From Pelobates cultripes (taxonomy: Eukaryota > Chordata > Amphibia > Anura > Pelobatidae): a stretch of DNA of 64,000 nt. The stretch is taken from the NCBI GenBank assembly GCA_933207985.1, contig OW240916.1, positions 87,612,699 through 87,676,698 of the forward strand, read 5' to 3'. Below are positions 34,461 through 44,912 of the stretch, piece after piece. Positions within the stretch are counted from its first letter, which is position 1; every line of letters starts with the position of its first letter. The notes beneath the pieces are model-generated. The model made no database searches, was not told where the DNA came from, and saw only the letters and a program-made list of their open reading frames with translations. The position numbers and the translations under genes are program-made.

Positions 34461-35500
34461 CTCAGCTCAGCTCACATGCATTTGATGACTATGTAACAGG
34501 GCAACCTGTTAAGAGAGCATGGGTAACCTTTAATAAGAGGGAAGGGTGATGGGGAAACTGTAGTCAGTTGTAGATATGGTTATTGGAGAAGGAGTGTGAG
34601 CTTTATAACAGAGGAGAGGCTGAGATAGTTGTATAACACATGTGGATGGTCTCTGTAGTGGCTTTGGTGATGACTGTTTTGGGATGGAAATGGTTTGGAG
34701 TGGTGACTAAAGTCTATATTAAAGTGAGATTGGCTATTGGGGGAGCAGGACCGGGATTATGGTGCAAGAGTTTACAATGAGTGTTTAATCTAACACCTAA
34801 TACAACACAGATCATCTTATCTGAGGGATCTGTCACCTCACTCCCTCCTTCAAAATTACCTGGAGTGTTATTTCCTACCCACTACACTCCGTTCACTGTA
34901 TCTATTGTAGAAAAGGATTCCCCTAACAATACTTTGTGGCTTCCAATGCCTTATAGTTCATTCCAGCTGACTTCATTAATGTACACAGATGGTATCACTT
35001 TATTTTAAATACGAGCTGCCAAATAATGAAGTCCATATTTTAACACCGTAAATTCCAGAGCTATTTCCCTGCTGTTGCTGGACAGACTTTATAGGAAAAG
35101 CGAGCTGTCAAAGCAGTGTTCTGTGTCTGATCTGCTCGCCATCCCGCGTTCAAGCAGCAAATCAGTGGCTAATGTCAGATCTCTCTCCCTTTTCGCAGCT
35201 GTGATGTTTACAGCGTTCAACAAGCTATTGTTATTCTCTCAGTGCAGGTTGATATTTGTGGGGGGGGGGGGGGGGTTGTTATTTTAGCTCATATTCATAC
35301 ATTGAGAGAATGGTGGCTACTGCTTGTTTAGCAAATACTATGTGATGATTTGGGACCTGCATTTAATAAAAAACAAATAGCCAAATGGATTTCAACAGCA
35401 TCAAGCTTCTAAAATATGTGTAATTAAACATACATTATGTCAAAGGCAAGAATATTGTCCTCTGGTAGAAGTGAGGAGAAAGGAGGAGCTTGAAGGCGTC
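34461..35500. other. Unassigned DNA upstream of the Jun-like promoter
   Basis: No recognised repeat. A poly-G run of 16 lies at about 35259-35274. A TCTGATCTGCTCGCCATCCC-containing, somewhat GC-richer part at 35090-35220 is without a match I recognise. Confidence 0.35.
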
Positions 35501-35720
35501 TGACATCAGCTCTCTTAGAGGAGTTTCAGGAAATGCAACAAGCCAACGACAGCGATAGAAATAGAGAGGGAGAGGGAGAGAAGAAGAGATACTTAGCATA
35601 CCTTAGCAAATGGAAGTGGGTTGCCAGCCAGTGATTAGCTGCATTCGCAGAGTATGAAGATGGAATATCCAATTGCTTATCTGCTCTGAGGGGAAAAAGG
35701 AGGAGGAAAATATATAAATA
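35501..35720 (+). promoter_or_regulatory. Candidate promoter of the Jun-like gene
   Basis: In the right order and spacing there are TGACATCA (35501-35508), the same octamer as the distal AP-1/CRE-like site of the mammalian c-jun promoter, CCAAT (35669-35673) and TATATAAATA (35711-35720). Transcription would start near 35740. All three motifs are short and could be fortuitous; the 5-kb distance to the coding exon requires an intron. If real, the TGACATCA site would allow autoregulation by AP-1/ATF dimers. Confidence 0.4.
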
Positions 35721-35740
35721 TCTATTGAAATACACAACAA

Positions 35741-35995
35741 TAAGTTCCAACTTCTTCAAAGCACGAGGAGCAAGAAGACAAGCCGCCTGGCACACATTGT
35801 GCAGCTCTGGAGAGGCTGCTGAAGCCATCGACAGCACTGCTTGCGTGGGGGATCATCGTGGGGTGCGACATCCACACGAGATATCAGAGTCACATTCCCC
35901 ACTGCTCCCAGCAAGATTCTGCTCCCACGGAGTGACAACCACACTGCCCAATACAGCAGGGAGTCATCAGTAGAGCAGCGTATACTGCCTGTGGG
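35741..35995 (+). other. Candidate non-coding exon 1 of the Jun-like gene
   Basis: About 255 bases downstream of the TATA-like box contain no ATG at all, are GC-richer than the flanks and end at TGTGGG|GTAAGG, a good splice donor (GT at 35996-35997). This is what a 5' UTR exon would look like. No transcript evidence is available from sequence alone. An alternative or additional exon is proposed at 36760-36901. Confidence 0.35.
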
Positions 35996-36517
35996 GTAAG
36001 GTGCTCTGTCCTGCGTGGGTCCATCATCCCTTTCACTATGGTTACTACGAGATGTCCACCTCCCACCATTATAACGTGCAAGAAAAACAACATAAATAAG
36101 GCTTTTCATTTATCCTGTATGAGATTCACCTTGATGTACGAGACAGAGAGGGGGGGATTATGAAGGCTGTGTGATTATAATGCTAATCTAGTAATCCCGT
36201 GTTAATCTAGTGCTGGGTGCAGTGAATAACCCCAAGGAAAGCAGGCTGAATGGGCATTCCGACCGTGGAATTCCATGGCTTTCACTGCCTGTAAGCTGTG
36301 CAGTTATTTACTATTAGATATATACATCCATGGTGAAACTGTCAGTATTCCTGCCAGATGTACTAACAATAATAATGATTTAACCTACAAAAGTATATAC
36401 ATCAGTAAACACCAATTTATATTTTGTATACATATCCTACAGGTTTCTGTCTGTGTAGTGGCTGCTCATGCAGTGCAGGCTGCAATGCCCACCTGCCTGT
36501 GTGTGTATATTTGTATA

Positions 36518-36539
36518 TATATATATATATATATATATA
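36518..36539. repeat. (AT)n microsatellite
   Basis: A run of TA dinucleotides of about 22 bases. Confidence 0.9.
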
Positions 36540-36759
36540 AATGCGTGGGGATATTTTTTTATCTATATATACACTATATGCAAATATACAAAGACAGACA
36601 GGTGGGGGGGCAATACCCATCCATCCATTCAGTTAATTGTATGGGGAGATCAAGAGTGTGCAGATCCCCTCAATTACGCAGATTCTTAGGTTTTCCGAAA
36701 CTTAAAAAGAGGGAAGACAGGACCCTGCAGCCTCCGTGCTGTCCGTCTCTCTCCTGCAG

Positions 36760-36901
36760 CCAGCCACACACACATACACACACAGCAGGAGGCAGTACAC
36801 TGTGCGAGAGAGAGAGCAGGGATTGCCTGAAATGCCATGTCCCCGCCCCTCCACACATGCTGATGCTGCTGTGATGGCTTGCAGGAGGAGAGACAAGGAA
36901 G
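36760..36901 (+). other. Candidate alternative 5' UTR exon
   Basis: A pyrimidine-rich acceptor (CCGTCTCTCTCCTGCAG, AG at 36758-36759) and a strong donor (AAGGAAG|GTAAGAAT, GT at 36902-36903) bracket 142 bases with CCCCGCCCCT and several ATGs. It could be an alternative first or internal leader exon of the Jun-like gene, or simply chance. Confidence 0.3.
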
Positions 36902-37004
36902 GTAAGAATCCTTCAGAGCTCGGCCATGCTAATAGGGTTGGTTGTTGAGGGATTTGGGAAGGCAGCAACTGTGGGTGAGGGGCTAATTGTGGAGTAGACA
37001 GAAA

Positions 37005-37910
37005 CTCCTACTATTCTGCCCAGCCCACTGTACTCCATCTCCCACTATTCTGCCCCAGCCCAACTACCCCATCTGCTACTAATTTGCACCAGACCACTAT
37101 ACCTCAGAGCCCACTACCCTGCCCCAACTATCAATTTCAACTCTCACTATCCTGCCCCAACTGTTCACTCCAACTCTCACTATCCTGCTCCAACTATCCA
37201 GTCCAACTCTAACTACACTGCCCCAACCCACTCTATCCCAATTTTCACTTTACATCAGCTCCCACTATCCTGCACCAGCCTACTACAAATCCCACTATCA
37301 CATTTTAGACCATTCTACCATAACTCCCATAGTCATGTCCCAAATCAGGCTATTCTTCCTCAGCCACTCTACTTCTAACTCCTACTATCCTACCACAGCC
37401 TACTCCGCACCAACTCCCACTATCCTGCCCTAACCCACTTTACTTTAACTCCCAAAATACTGTCCTAGCCCCTCTACCCCAACTCACTATCCTGCTCCAG
37501 CCCACTCTAACTCTATTTCTCACTATCTTACCATAACTCCCACTATCCTTCCCCAGCCCACTCTACCTCAACTCTCATTATCCTGCCCCCAACTCACTAA
37601 AGCTCATCTCTCATATTCTGCCAAAACTCCCAAAATCCTGCCCTTGCCCACTCTACCATAGCACACTAATATTCCCCAGCCCACTCTGTCCCCAACTTCT
37701 AATACAGTCACAGCCATCTTTCTTACTCCAGCCTACCACAGCTCTCACTATGCTGTGCCAGCCGACTCTACTCAAACTACCACTATTATTCTACTTCCTC
37801 ACTCACAAAGTCACTAATCCCATTCTCATTCTCATCCTACATGAGCCAAACTAACCACTTTATTGGAACTCCCACCACTTCCCTGCCCATCCCACCCCAT
37901 CCAGAAATCT
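37005..37910. repeat. Degenerate pyrimidine-rich minisatellite
   Basis: About 900 bp of units near CCCACTATCCTGCCCCAGCC plus CACTCTACCCCAACT, 25-40 bp long and very degenerate. The plus strand has hardly any G. If the 5' UTR intron is real, this array is intronic. Confidence 0.8.
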
Positions 37911-38102
37911 CACAGTAAACTATACAAAGACAGTGCACGGATCAGGCTACATTCTATCCCCACTGCCAATTGCTCTTCGTATGTAGTAACTCCCAGTACC
38001 CATATCCACCACTGTTCAATATTAAAATAGCTGGAGAACCAATACATACACCCCTTCAAGCACACATTGCCTGTGTCAAATAATAATTATTTTTTGGTGG
38101 TT

Positions 38103-38220
38103 ATTTTTTTTTATTTATTATTATTATTATTATTTGTTGGCGCTTTACAATTATAGAATGGGGATATCTGAGAACAAGAAGTGAAAAAGTCATGACTCTA
38201 ACGAGCTCACCATCTATGAG
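38103..38220. repeat. Dispersed retroelement 3' end with ATT tail
   Basis: TTATTATTATTATTATTTGTTGG then CGCTTTACAATTATAGAATGGGG and the AACGAGCTCACCATCTATGAG part match, diverged, the signature described at 51053-51206. Confidence 0.55.
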
Positions 38221-39346
38221 CAAGGGGCAAAGACAAACAAAAGGAAGAACAGCACAGCTGTGGTTAGGATGGATTGATGGATAAGATGCCAGTGTCAAAA
38301 TAAGCTCGTCAAAGTGGTGTGTGGAAGAGAGTCTATAGCAGAGACGGAACAACTGGAATAATGGATAGCATAATGTATTTCCACTGATGGACATGCACTG
38401 CACAAAGATAGACCCTTGCGCTGCCATGTGCTCACATTCAACATTTATAACCTTCATGCATTTTGATGCAAGCCTGCATGAATGCTGCTAATATATATGC
38501 AAGTAGAAATGCAGGATTCTTTTATTAAACAGGAAATTGTTATTGTAGAAGAATTGACAAGGGGATCAAAAATTTTAGGCAGAGTAGAGCTGAAATAGTA
38601 CAAGTTTTTTTCCAGTTCATTAATTTTGTCCTAAATTTTTAAAAGTTTTATAAATACCAGAGTGTTCAAGGACCATTATAGTGTGTACATTTATGCCTTT
38701 ATAAAACCATGTAGTTAGATGGATGTATGTCTGTATTGGTGGGGACTCGGGAGATTAAGGAACCGCGCACTCATAAATTACATTTCTAAATTCTATAAGG
38801 CTACTTAAAATCACTCATCTTGGCAAACAAATATGGGGATTCCATATTGCCATACTGTGTTATGCAAACTGCTACTTCACAGTACCCCAAAATCGGTGGG
38901 TCCTAAACTAACTACAACATAGGAGTTAAATCAAATAGTGCTGGTACTAAAAAATATGAAGTATATTTAAATAATATGTTTGTAAGAGCATTGTGAATAA
39001 ATGTAATACAAAATTAATGTGATAAATGCAATTAATAAAATTCAGTGTTAAAGCTAAAGAATTAAAGTGATAGTGCTTTTATCGTTATACTCACAATGGA
39101 AATTAAATATTTGCTCAATGAAAATTATAATTGAAGTGACATTACTATCCAAAACCTCCTTAATGTGTATTACGTAAAAATGTTGGTCACTACGTCAGCA
39201 TTATTCCTGCAAGATGCATGTTCCGGGTGTGCCCCCAGTTCCCTTTTGTTTTTACTATATTGGTAGGGAGGCACTGTTACTTGTCCCCCCAGATTATTTT
39301 GTATGTATATAATGTTATTGCCACTCTTGTATCCCCGCATGCTGAG
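38221..39346. other. Unassigned DNA
   Basis: No feature was recognised apart from ordinary AT-rich sequence; the minus frame 38101-38457 is partly repeat-derived. Confidence 0.35.
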
Positions 39347-40312
39347 TTAAAAGGACCCTATAGGCTCCCCGCCCACTTCACCTCATTGAGGTGGTCTGGG
39401 TGCAGTATCCCTGTCCATTTAAAGGAGCACTATAGGGTCAGGAACACAAACATGTATTCCTGACCCTATAGTGTTAAAACCACTATCTATCCCCCTTTCC
39501 CCCTTTGTCTCCCTAAAGATAGTAAAATCATACTTGTATTCAAGTCTGAAGCTGCTGCCTCTGCCTGTGAACTTCCTCTGACATCATCAGAAGTGGTGAC
39601 ATGTAGGTAGTGGAAGTGCACTCAACCCAACGTCATGGAATCCTGGGTGCTGTGCTGGAAACAAGGCAGTTTTATTGGACCCAAGAACCAGAAAGCAACG
39701 TTACGACCCCTTAGGGCCTTTGACAATCAGAAGTGGTGGCCTGATCCAATCACACTGCTTCCCCATAGGATTGGCTGAGACTGACAAAGAGGCAGATCAG
39801 GGGCAGAGCCAGCACAATTCAAACACAGCCCTGGCCAATCAGCATCTCCTCATAGAGATTAATTGAATCAGTGAATCTCTATGAGGAAAGTTCAGTGTCT
39901 GCATTCAGAGGGGGGGAGACACTGAATGTTTGGATGCATTTTAGGCAGCGATGTCCCAAGAAGGATCTCTAACAGCCATCTCAGGATTAGCCAGTGAAGT
40001 TATCACTAGGATGTAATGTAAACACTGCATTTTCACTGAAAAAATACAGTGTTTACAGCAAAAAGCCTGAAGGTAATGATTCTACTCACCAGAACAAATT
40101 CAATAAGCTGTAGTTGTTCTGGTGACTATAGTGTCACTTTAACCCTGCAATCTAAAACATTGCTAATTCAGAGAAACAGCAATGTTTATTTTGCAGGTGG
40201 CCATACAGCCACTAGAGGCAATTTCCTGCTGTTTCACAGAATTTAAGAAGGTGAAACGACGCTGGACGTCCTCATGAGGGACTTTGGTGCTGGAATCGGC
40301 TACGTGTTTAAA
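39347..40312. mobile_element. Older T2-type MITE split by a younger one
   Basis: TTAA at 39347-39350 is followed by AAGGACCCTATAGG and the segment CATTGAGGTGGTCTGGGTGC, the usual T2 left arm. The sequence breaks at TTAA 39419 and resumes at 40139 with TTAACCCTGCAATCTAAAAC, the usual next segment of this MITE subtype. The right end is not clear. Confidence 0.65.
39419..40142. mobile_element. T2-type MITE, 724 bp, nested
   Basis: TTAA (39419-39422) AGGAGCACTATAGGGTCAGG at the left and GGTGACTATAGTGTCACT TTAA (40139-40142) at the right. The interior is similar to the 13308-13907 copy in opposite order, for example CATAGAGATTAATTGAATCA and GGCAGAGCCAGCACAATTC. It sits inside the older T2 element. 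Confidence 0.8.
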
Positions 40313-40328
40313 TGGTTTTAAGGGAAAC

Positions 40329-40388
40329 AAAGGGACACTATAGTGTTAGTAATACAGTCTTGTATTCCTAACACTATAGTGTCCCTTT
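40329..40388. mobile_element. 60-bp T2-derived near-perfect palindrome
   Basis: AAAGGGACACTATAGTGTTA and its inverse form 27-bp arms with one mismatch around a 4-base loop. It carries T2 ends only and lies about 110 bp upstream of the predicted exon 2 acceptor. TTAA is present at the right edge only. Confidence 0.75.
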
Positions 40389-40483
40389 AAATGTTTCCCT
40401 AGTATCCTGCCTGACTGCTTGTGCACAGTAGGTTATTTTTGCTGACTACAGCCTGCATGGTGTACATTACTGGTAACATGGTT

Positions 40484-40501
40484 TCTGTTTCTCTTTCCTA
40501 G
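40484..40501 (+). promoter_or_regulatory. Predicted splice acceptor upstream of the Jun-like CDS
   Basis: A polypyrimidine tract TTTCTGTTTCTCTTTCCTAG ends at AG 40500-40501. It is a textbook 3' splice site 195 bases before the start codon, so the coding exon would begin at 40502. Mammalian Jun genes have no introns, so this needs transcript support. Confidence 0.45.
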
Positions 40502-40560
40502 TTCTGCTCGGGTAAGGACAAAATCAGGAGCCAGGACAATCCAATTGCACACTGTATTGT

Positions 40561-40614
40561 ATGGTGCTCTACTTGCCGTTCCATACACCGGATAGGGACA
40601 ATATTCACTGCTGA
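40561..40614 (+). CDS. Upstream ORF in the Jun-like 5' UTR
   Basis: An ATG at 40561 opens a 17-codon frame (MVLYLPFHTPDRDNIHC) ending at TGA 40612-40614, 81 bases before the main start. It would be in the leader of the mRNA whether or not the intron exists. The start context (TTGTATGG) is weak. A short upstream frame could lower or modulate translation of the main frame. No homologous peptide is recognised. Confidence 0.4.
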   Translation: MVLYLPFHTPDRDNIHC

Positions 40615-40695
40615 AAGATCGTTACAGAGTCTATACAGAGACTGAGGACTCGTCATACATTTACCCTGTACTATTGTGTATAAGGTGAAAGCAGG

Positions 40696-42147
40696 ATGAT
40701 GACCAGCACCACTACTGACCATGTGAAGATGGAACCTCCCTTTTACCATGAGGAAACCCTCAACCTCCAGGATTTTAGTCAGATCGCAGCATACAGTGCT
40801 GGCTCTCCGGAAGGGACGCCAGGAGCTCTCCGTACCTCTGTGGGGGAGCCTGTGGTCAGATACCCCCCTGACACCAAACTGATGAGCGTCAACATTATTC
40901 TCCAAAGCACTGGCCTAAAGAAGAAGAATATAGCTGCAGCCTCTGTGCCTCTACCTGTGCTCCCTGCTGGCTTCTCCGAGGTGATCACACGTGGTGGTGA
41001 CACTCTCAAGCTGCTGCAGGTAGGAAATGGGGGCCCTACCATCACAGACCCCACTGGAGCTGCCCGGGAAGTGTCGGTGGGGAATACCCATACATCAGCT
41101 GTGCCAGCTGTGGTAGACGCAGGAGTCGTTGTGACTGGGGGAAGCGTTAGCAGTGGTGGGGCAGGCAGTTCTGGTGGTAGCTCCTCCAGTTCTGATCTGT
41201 CTCTCCTGCCTAACGCTTCCTCCACAGCTGCCCTGAATCTGCTGAAACTGTCCCCTCCTGAGCTGGAGCATTTACTTATCCAGGCAGCCAGCCCAGGGCT
41301 CTCAGCCGCCTCCAGCAGTAGCAGTGCCCCCAGCCCTGCTCCACTTCCTCAACCCCAGGGCACCCCAGTACCTCCTGTCCCCGGTGGCCCCCATCCCTTC
41401 CTGTACCGCAACCAGCAGATGATCACACAGGAGCAGGAAGGCTTCGCTGACGGCTTTGTCAAGGCCCTGGCCGACCTCCACAAGCAGAACCAGCTCCTGG
41501 GGGCCCCACTGTCACCTACTGCCCTAGCTGCGGGCTCCCCAACATCCTACCCAGCGCACTCCCTGCTTCCAGCCGGGGAGGTTCCCGTCTACACCAACTT
41601 GAGCAGCTTCAACCCAGCCAGTTCCCAGCACAGCCCCCCACTCCAGCAAGCCACCCAGGCACCATACACTGCAGCAGGGAGCTCAGCTGGGACTGTGCTG
41701 CTCCATTTCCCAGGGCTTCCCCGTCTGCACACTGTAAGGGGGCCCCTGGATGAGCCGCAGACAGTTCCTGATGTTTCACAAGGTGGTGCCCAAGGTGGTG
41801 GGACTACTGCAGGGAGTAGTGCAGGGGACTCAGGCTCCCAGCCGTCTCTGTCGCCAATCGACCTAGAGACTCAGGAACGGATTAAGGCTGAGAGGAAGAG
41901 GCTGAGGAACCGCATTGCCGCCTCCAAGTGTCGCAAGAGGAAGCTGGAGCGCATCGCCCGCCTAGAGGAGAAGGTCAAGGTGCTTAAGTCCCAGAACTCA
42001 GATCTGGCATCCACTGCCAGCCTGCTAAGGGAGCAAGTTTCCCAACTCAAGCACAAGGTCTTGAGCCACGTCACCAATGGCTGTCAGATTACTGTGGCCA
42101 AGAGCAGCCCTGTTGGGGGCAAGGCCGGGGACAGTTCCAGCTGCTGA
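40696..42147 (+). CDS. jund: Jun-family bZIP transcription factor, closest to JunD
   Basis: A 483-residue, single-exon protein. The first ATG (A at -3) follows an in-frame TAA at 40681. [10 protein letters not shown] at 11-20 is the Jun N-terminal signature. [15 protein letters not shown] at 180-194 is the transactivation/JNK-target segment, and [20 protein letters not shown] (245-264) the homology box. PVYTNLSSF and EPQTVPDV follow. The basic region is [17 protein letters not shown] (400-416, with redox Cys412); the zipper has leucines at 423, 430, 437, 444 and 451. [15 protein letters not shown] and VLSHV point to JunD; TNLSS and NGCQ are JunB-like. It binds AP-1 sites in the nucleus as a dimer with Fos/ATF partners. 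It is longer than mammalian JunD (about 347 residues). Residues 45-165 are G/S/V-rich and unlike known Juns. A fourth vertebrate Jun paralogue cannot be excluded. Confidence 0.93.
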   Translation: MMTSTTTDHVKMEPPFYHEETLNLQDFSQIAAYSAGSPEGTPGALRTSVGEPVVRYPPDTKLMSVNIILQSTGLKKKNIAAASVPLPVLPAGFSEVITRGGDTLKLLQVGNGGPTITDPTGAAREVSVGNTHTSAVPAVVDAGVVVTGGSVSSGGAGSSGGSSSSSDLSLLPNASSTAALNLLKLSPPELEHLLIQAASPGLSAASSSSSAPSPAPLPQPQGTPVPPVPGGPHPFLYRNQQMITQEQEGFADGFVKALADLHKQNQLLGAPLSPTALAAGSPTSYPAHSLLPAGEVPVYTNLSSFNPASSQHSPPLQQATQAPYTAAGSSAGTVLLHFPGLPRLHTVRGPLDEPQTVPDVSQGGAQGGGTTAGSSAGDSGSQPSLSPIDLETQERIKAERKRLRNRIAASKCRKRKLERIARLEEKVKVLKSQNSDLASTASLLREQVSQLKHKVLSHVTNGCQITVAKSSPVGGKAGDSSSC

Positions 42148-42556
42148 GAGGCCTCCACAGCAAGACAAAGCTAACTGGGTATCAGTATTAGAGTCACTGA
42201 GACTGAAACAGTCACAAATGGGTGATCCACTGTAGTAGAAGAAGGGTCTGAAGTGCAAACTTTATGTCGGGCATGAATGTTAACATTTAAAAAAAAATAA
42301 TATTTAAGCAAACCTAATGGTTTGAGGGGGGGGGAGGGAACTGGAGGAACATGTAAGCTTCTGAAGCTGCAACAGTGAAGGAGATCGAGAAGCCAATGAG
42401 TGAGTGGGAGGCTTACACTGAACAAGTGTATGTGTCTGAGAAACAAGGCTTGGGCCTGGACTGCTACCTTCTTATCTGAAAGAAGAGATTGTGATACTCA
42501 CTGAGCAGGGCATGTTTTCTTTTTCTACTGTTGGTTTCTGGAGAAAAAAAAATAAA
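42148..42556 (+). other. Proximal 3' UTR of the Jun-like gene
   Basis: The sequence runs from the stop codon to the first AATAAA (42551-42556), which follows an A-run and is followed by a GT-rich stretch (GGTGGCTATATACTG). This would give a 3' UTR of about 430 bases. It contains a poly-G run (42327-42336). Confidence 0.6.
42551..42556 (+). terminator. Proximal polyadenylation signal
   Basis: Canonical AATAAA about 400 bases after the Jun-like stop codon, with GT-rich sequence downstream. Confidence 0.6.
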
Positions 42557-44178
42557 GGTGGCTATATACTGAAGATGTGCTAGAGCAAACAAAATGCCTG
42601 AAAGATCAACACAATTATTTACCAAGAGGACCATGGAGTGACAAAATAGCTTTTAAAAATGAAGCTAGCCAACCCCACCCAGACTTTTTTATTTTACAAC
42701 TTGTTGGACCAGTTTGGGAACCCAACCTTGTATTCAAAAATGCAAGGGACCTATGTCTATTATTGTGGCTAGTGAAAAGATTGAATTTCCTGATGTTGTT
42801 ACAGAACAATATTTAATCTTATTGTTCTAAGCCTGGGTGTGTTACTGGAAGAGATTATATGAGATGTAAATAGGAGCATAACGTATGCAAAATATTTTAT
42901 TATACTGTCCTGTGCCAACAACATTATATATAAGTTCAGAGTGACCTTATTTAGCAAAGCAGGCATTTTGGATTATGTGTGTCTGCCTGTTTAAAAGGAA
43001 CACTTCACTAAATAACTAATTTTATTCTTGTGTTTATTTTTGAAACCTTCATAAAAACAGGAAGAATAGCTTATCCTCCCAAATCTGATTTGATTGCATA
43101 GAAACATGAATTTGTTGCAACAAAATTAACTAAAATACTGGAAACCTATATTATGTTTAATGCCAGCAAATTGGTGATGGTATTACTAAATTCTGTTCGG
43201 GTCTGTCTACTGATTATTGTCTTTGCAAAATCCCACTGAAACTTAAAAGGAGCACTGGCAAAATGATATTTTTGGTTGTTAAATTATAGTTATATATAGT
43301 TATAATTAAAGAGAGGCTGTCGATTACTTTTAATGTTTTACTACCATGTACATTGATAAAACTGAGACCGACATAAAAGAACATCCAGTGTTGCAATTTT
43401 ATTTTATGGCAACTACATGGATTTATAAAATGTATTCACAAAACAAAGTTCAATGATAACTACAATAAACTCTTTATAATATCGTACCTACCGAGATGAA
43501 GTTTATGTGATATGGTACAATTAAGGGTCTATATTGCAGCTGGTTTTATGTAGTACACTTTTTTATTACTTTGTATTAGGAACAGATTGGGTCATTGTGT
43601 AAGCAGACTTGGGGGACTTATTCAGAGTCGCGTCAAGTTAACAGTTTATGGGCTTATTCACTAAACAGTGAAAGCTTACACCAAAATGGCAGATGTTACT
43701 TTGGCCTAGATTTATCACATCAACTCAGCAGATGTGTGCCCTTAAAATTAATCTTGATAAAGTCGAAATGTTTTATAAAAGAATTTTGTATATAAATGAC
43801 ATTAGTAGACAGACCTCTATAGAATTAAATGGAAAGTTATATTTGCGTATTACTGAGAAATTGTGGGGTTTTTTTTAAATGCACTTAAGTTAACTAATGG
43901 TTGAAAATTGGGCCATTTAGACTTGTGATAAATGCAACATGGATGCCATCACAAATTCGAGTTTTAGGCACAGTATATTGGTTGATATAACAATGAGTTA
44001 CTATTAAGTGCTTTGACCGAGATTCTAGTTTTATTTATTATACTCAGTCTGAAGCTAGACGTTGAGTATTATGTGTCTTGAGATTTCTTGACATTGCACT
44101 AAGTTTTAGATGTATTTTTGTACAACTTAGTTATGTGTACCTTGCTACGCAAATTATTTAAAATGTTATTTAAGGAAA

Positions 44179-44184
44179 AATAAA
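44179..44184 (+). terminator. Distal polyadenylation signal candidate
   Basis: AATAAA in AT-rich DNA about 2 kb after the Jun-like stop codon; it would define a longer transcript form. Confidence 0.4.
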
Positions 44185-44895
44185 GACCACATCTAAAGAA
44201 ATGATTTTATGGCTAAATTGTGGGTATAATGGTTTTAAGTCAGGGTCTGACTACAAAATATCTTGCGCAGATAAGCTTTATCAAAAGATTGTGTGTACAA
44301 ATGTAAAGTTTTACTTTAGAAATTGGAACATTTACATGCAGAGGTGACCAAGCAATTGATATGTATCACATTTTGAAGTGCTAGTGCAGCAGCCCAGATG
44401 TTTCAAAACGACATTAACCTTGAAGGCTGTGTAAGGATCATGGGAAACATAGTTCATAAACACCCGGATGCTAATGGTACCCATCACTGACTCAGATCAC
44501 CTCACATTACAGAACAATCCAATGCTTCTTAAAAAAAAAGAAAAAAGTACAATGCAGACATGTTGCCTGGTTACCTCCATCACATGTAAACAAAGATGGT
44601 TGATATTTGACAGATTGTTTTTATGGTATATATTTATTTTCTAAATATAAACTTAATTGTATTTTTGCTAGAATTTGATAAATAGTTGTAAAGCTAGTAA
44701 CTGCACATTGTATTCATTTGCAATGCAGACATTTGCGATTGCCCAGAGAATGAGTGGAAATGGTCTTTAAATGGGAAGTGAAAATAAAGAATATTTCACG
44801 TAAAAAAAAAATCTGCAGAAATGGGTTTCAGTTTCAAGATGTGTGAATTTCTTAATTTCTTTTCCTTTATTTTCCATTCACACTATGGGCATTGG

Positions 44896-44912
44896 TATTT
44901 TATTTATTTATT
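44896..44912 (+). promoter_or_regulatory. AU-rich element with two overlapping nonamers
   Basis: TTATTTATT occurs at 44900-44908 and 44904-44912 within TATTTTATTTATTTATT. Such nonamers recruit mRNA-decay factors to immediate-early transcripts. It would matter only if transcription of the Jun-like gene extends this far; AATAAA signals occur downstream at 46152 and 46302. Confidence 0.35.

Noticed and set aside
36275..36874. 199-codon plus frame in front of the Jun-like gene
   Set aside because: It runs through the (TA)n and CACACA microsatellites and lacks any domain; fortuitous.
40498..41225. Antisense open frames opposite the Jun-like CDS (40498-40905 and 40779-41225)
   Set aside because: Shadows of a GC-rich coding sequence; no independent support.
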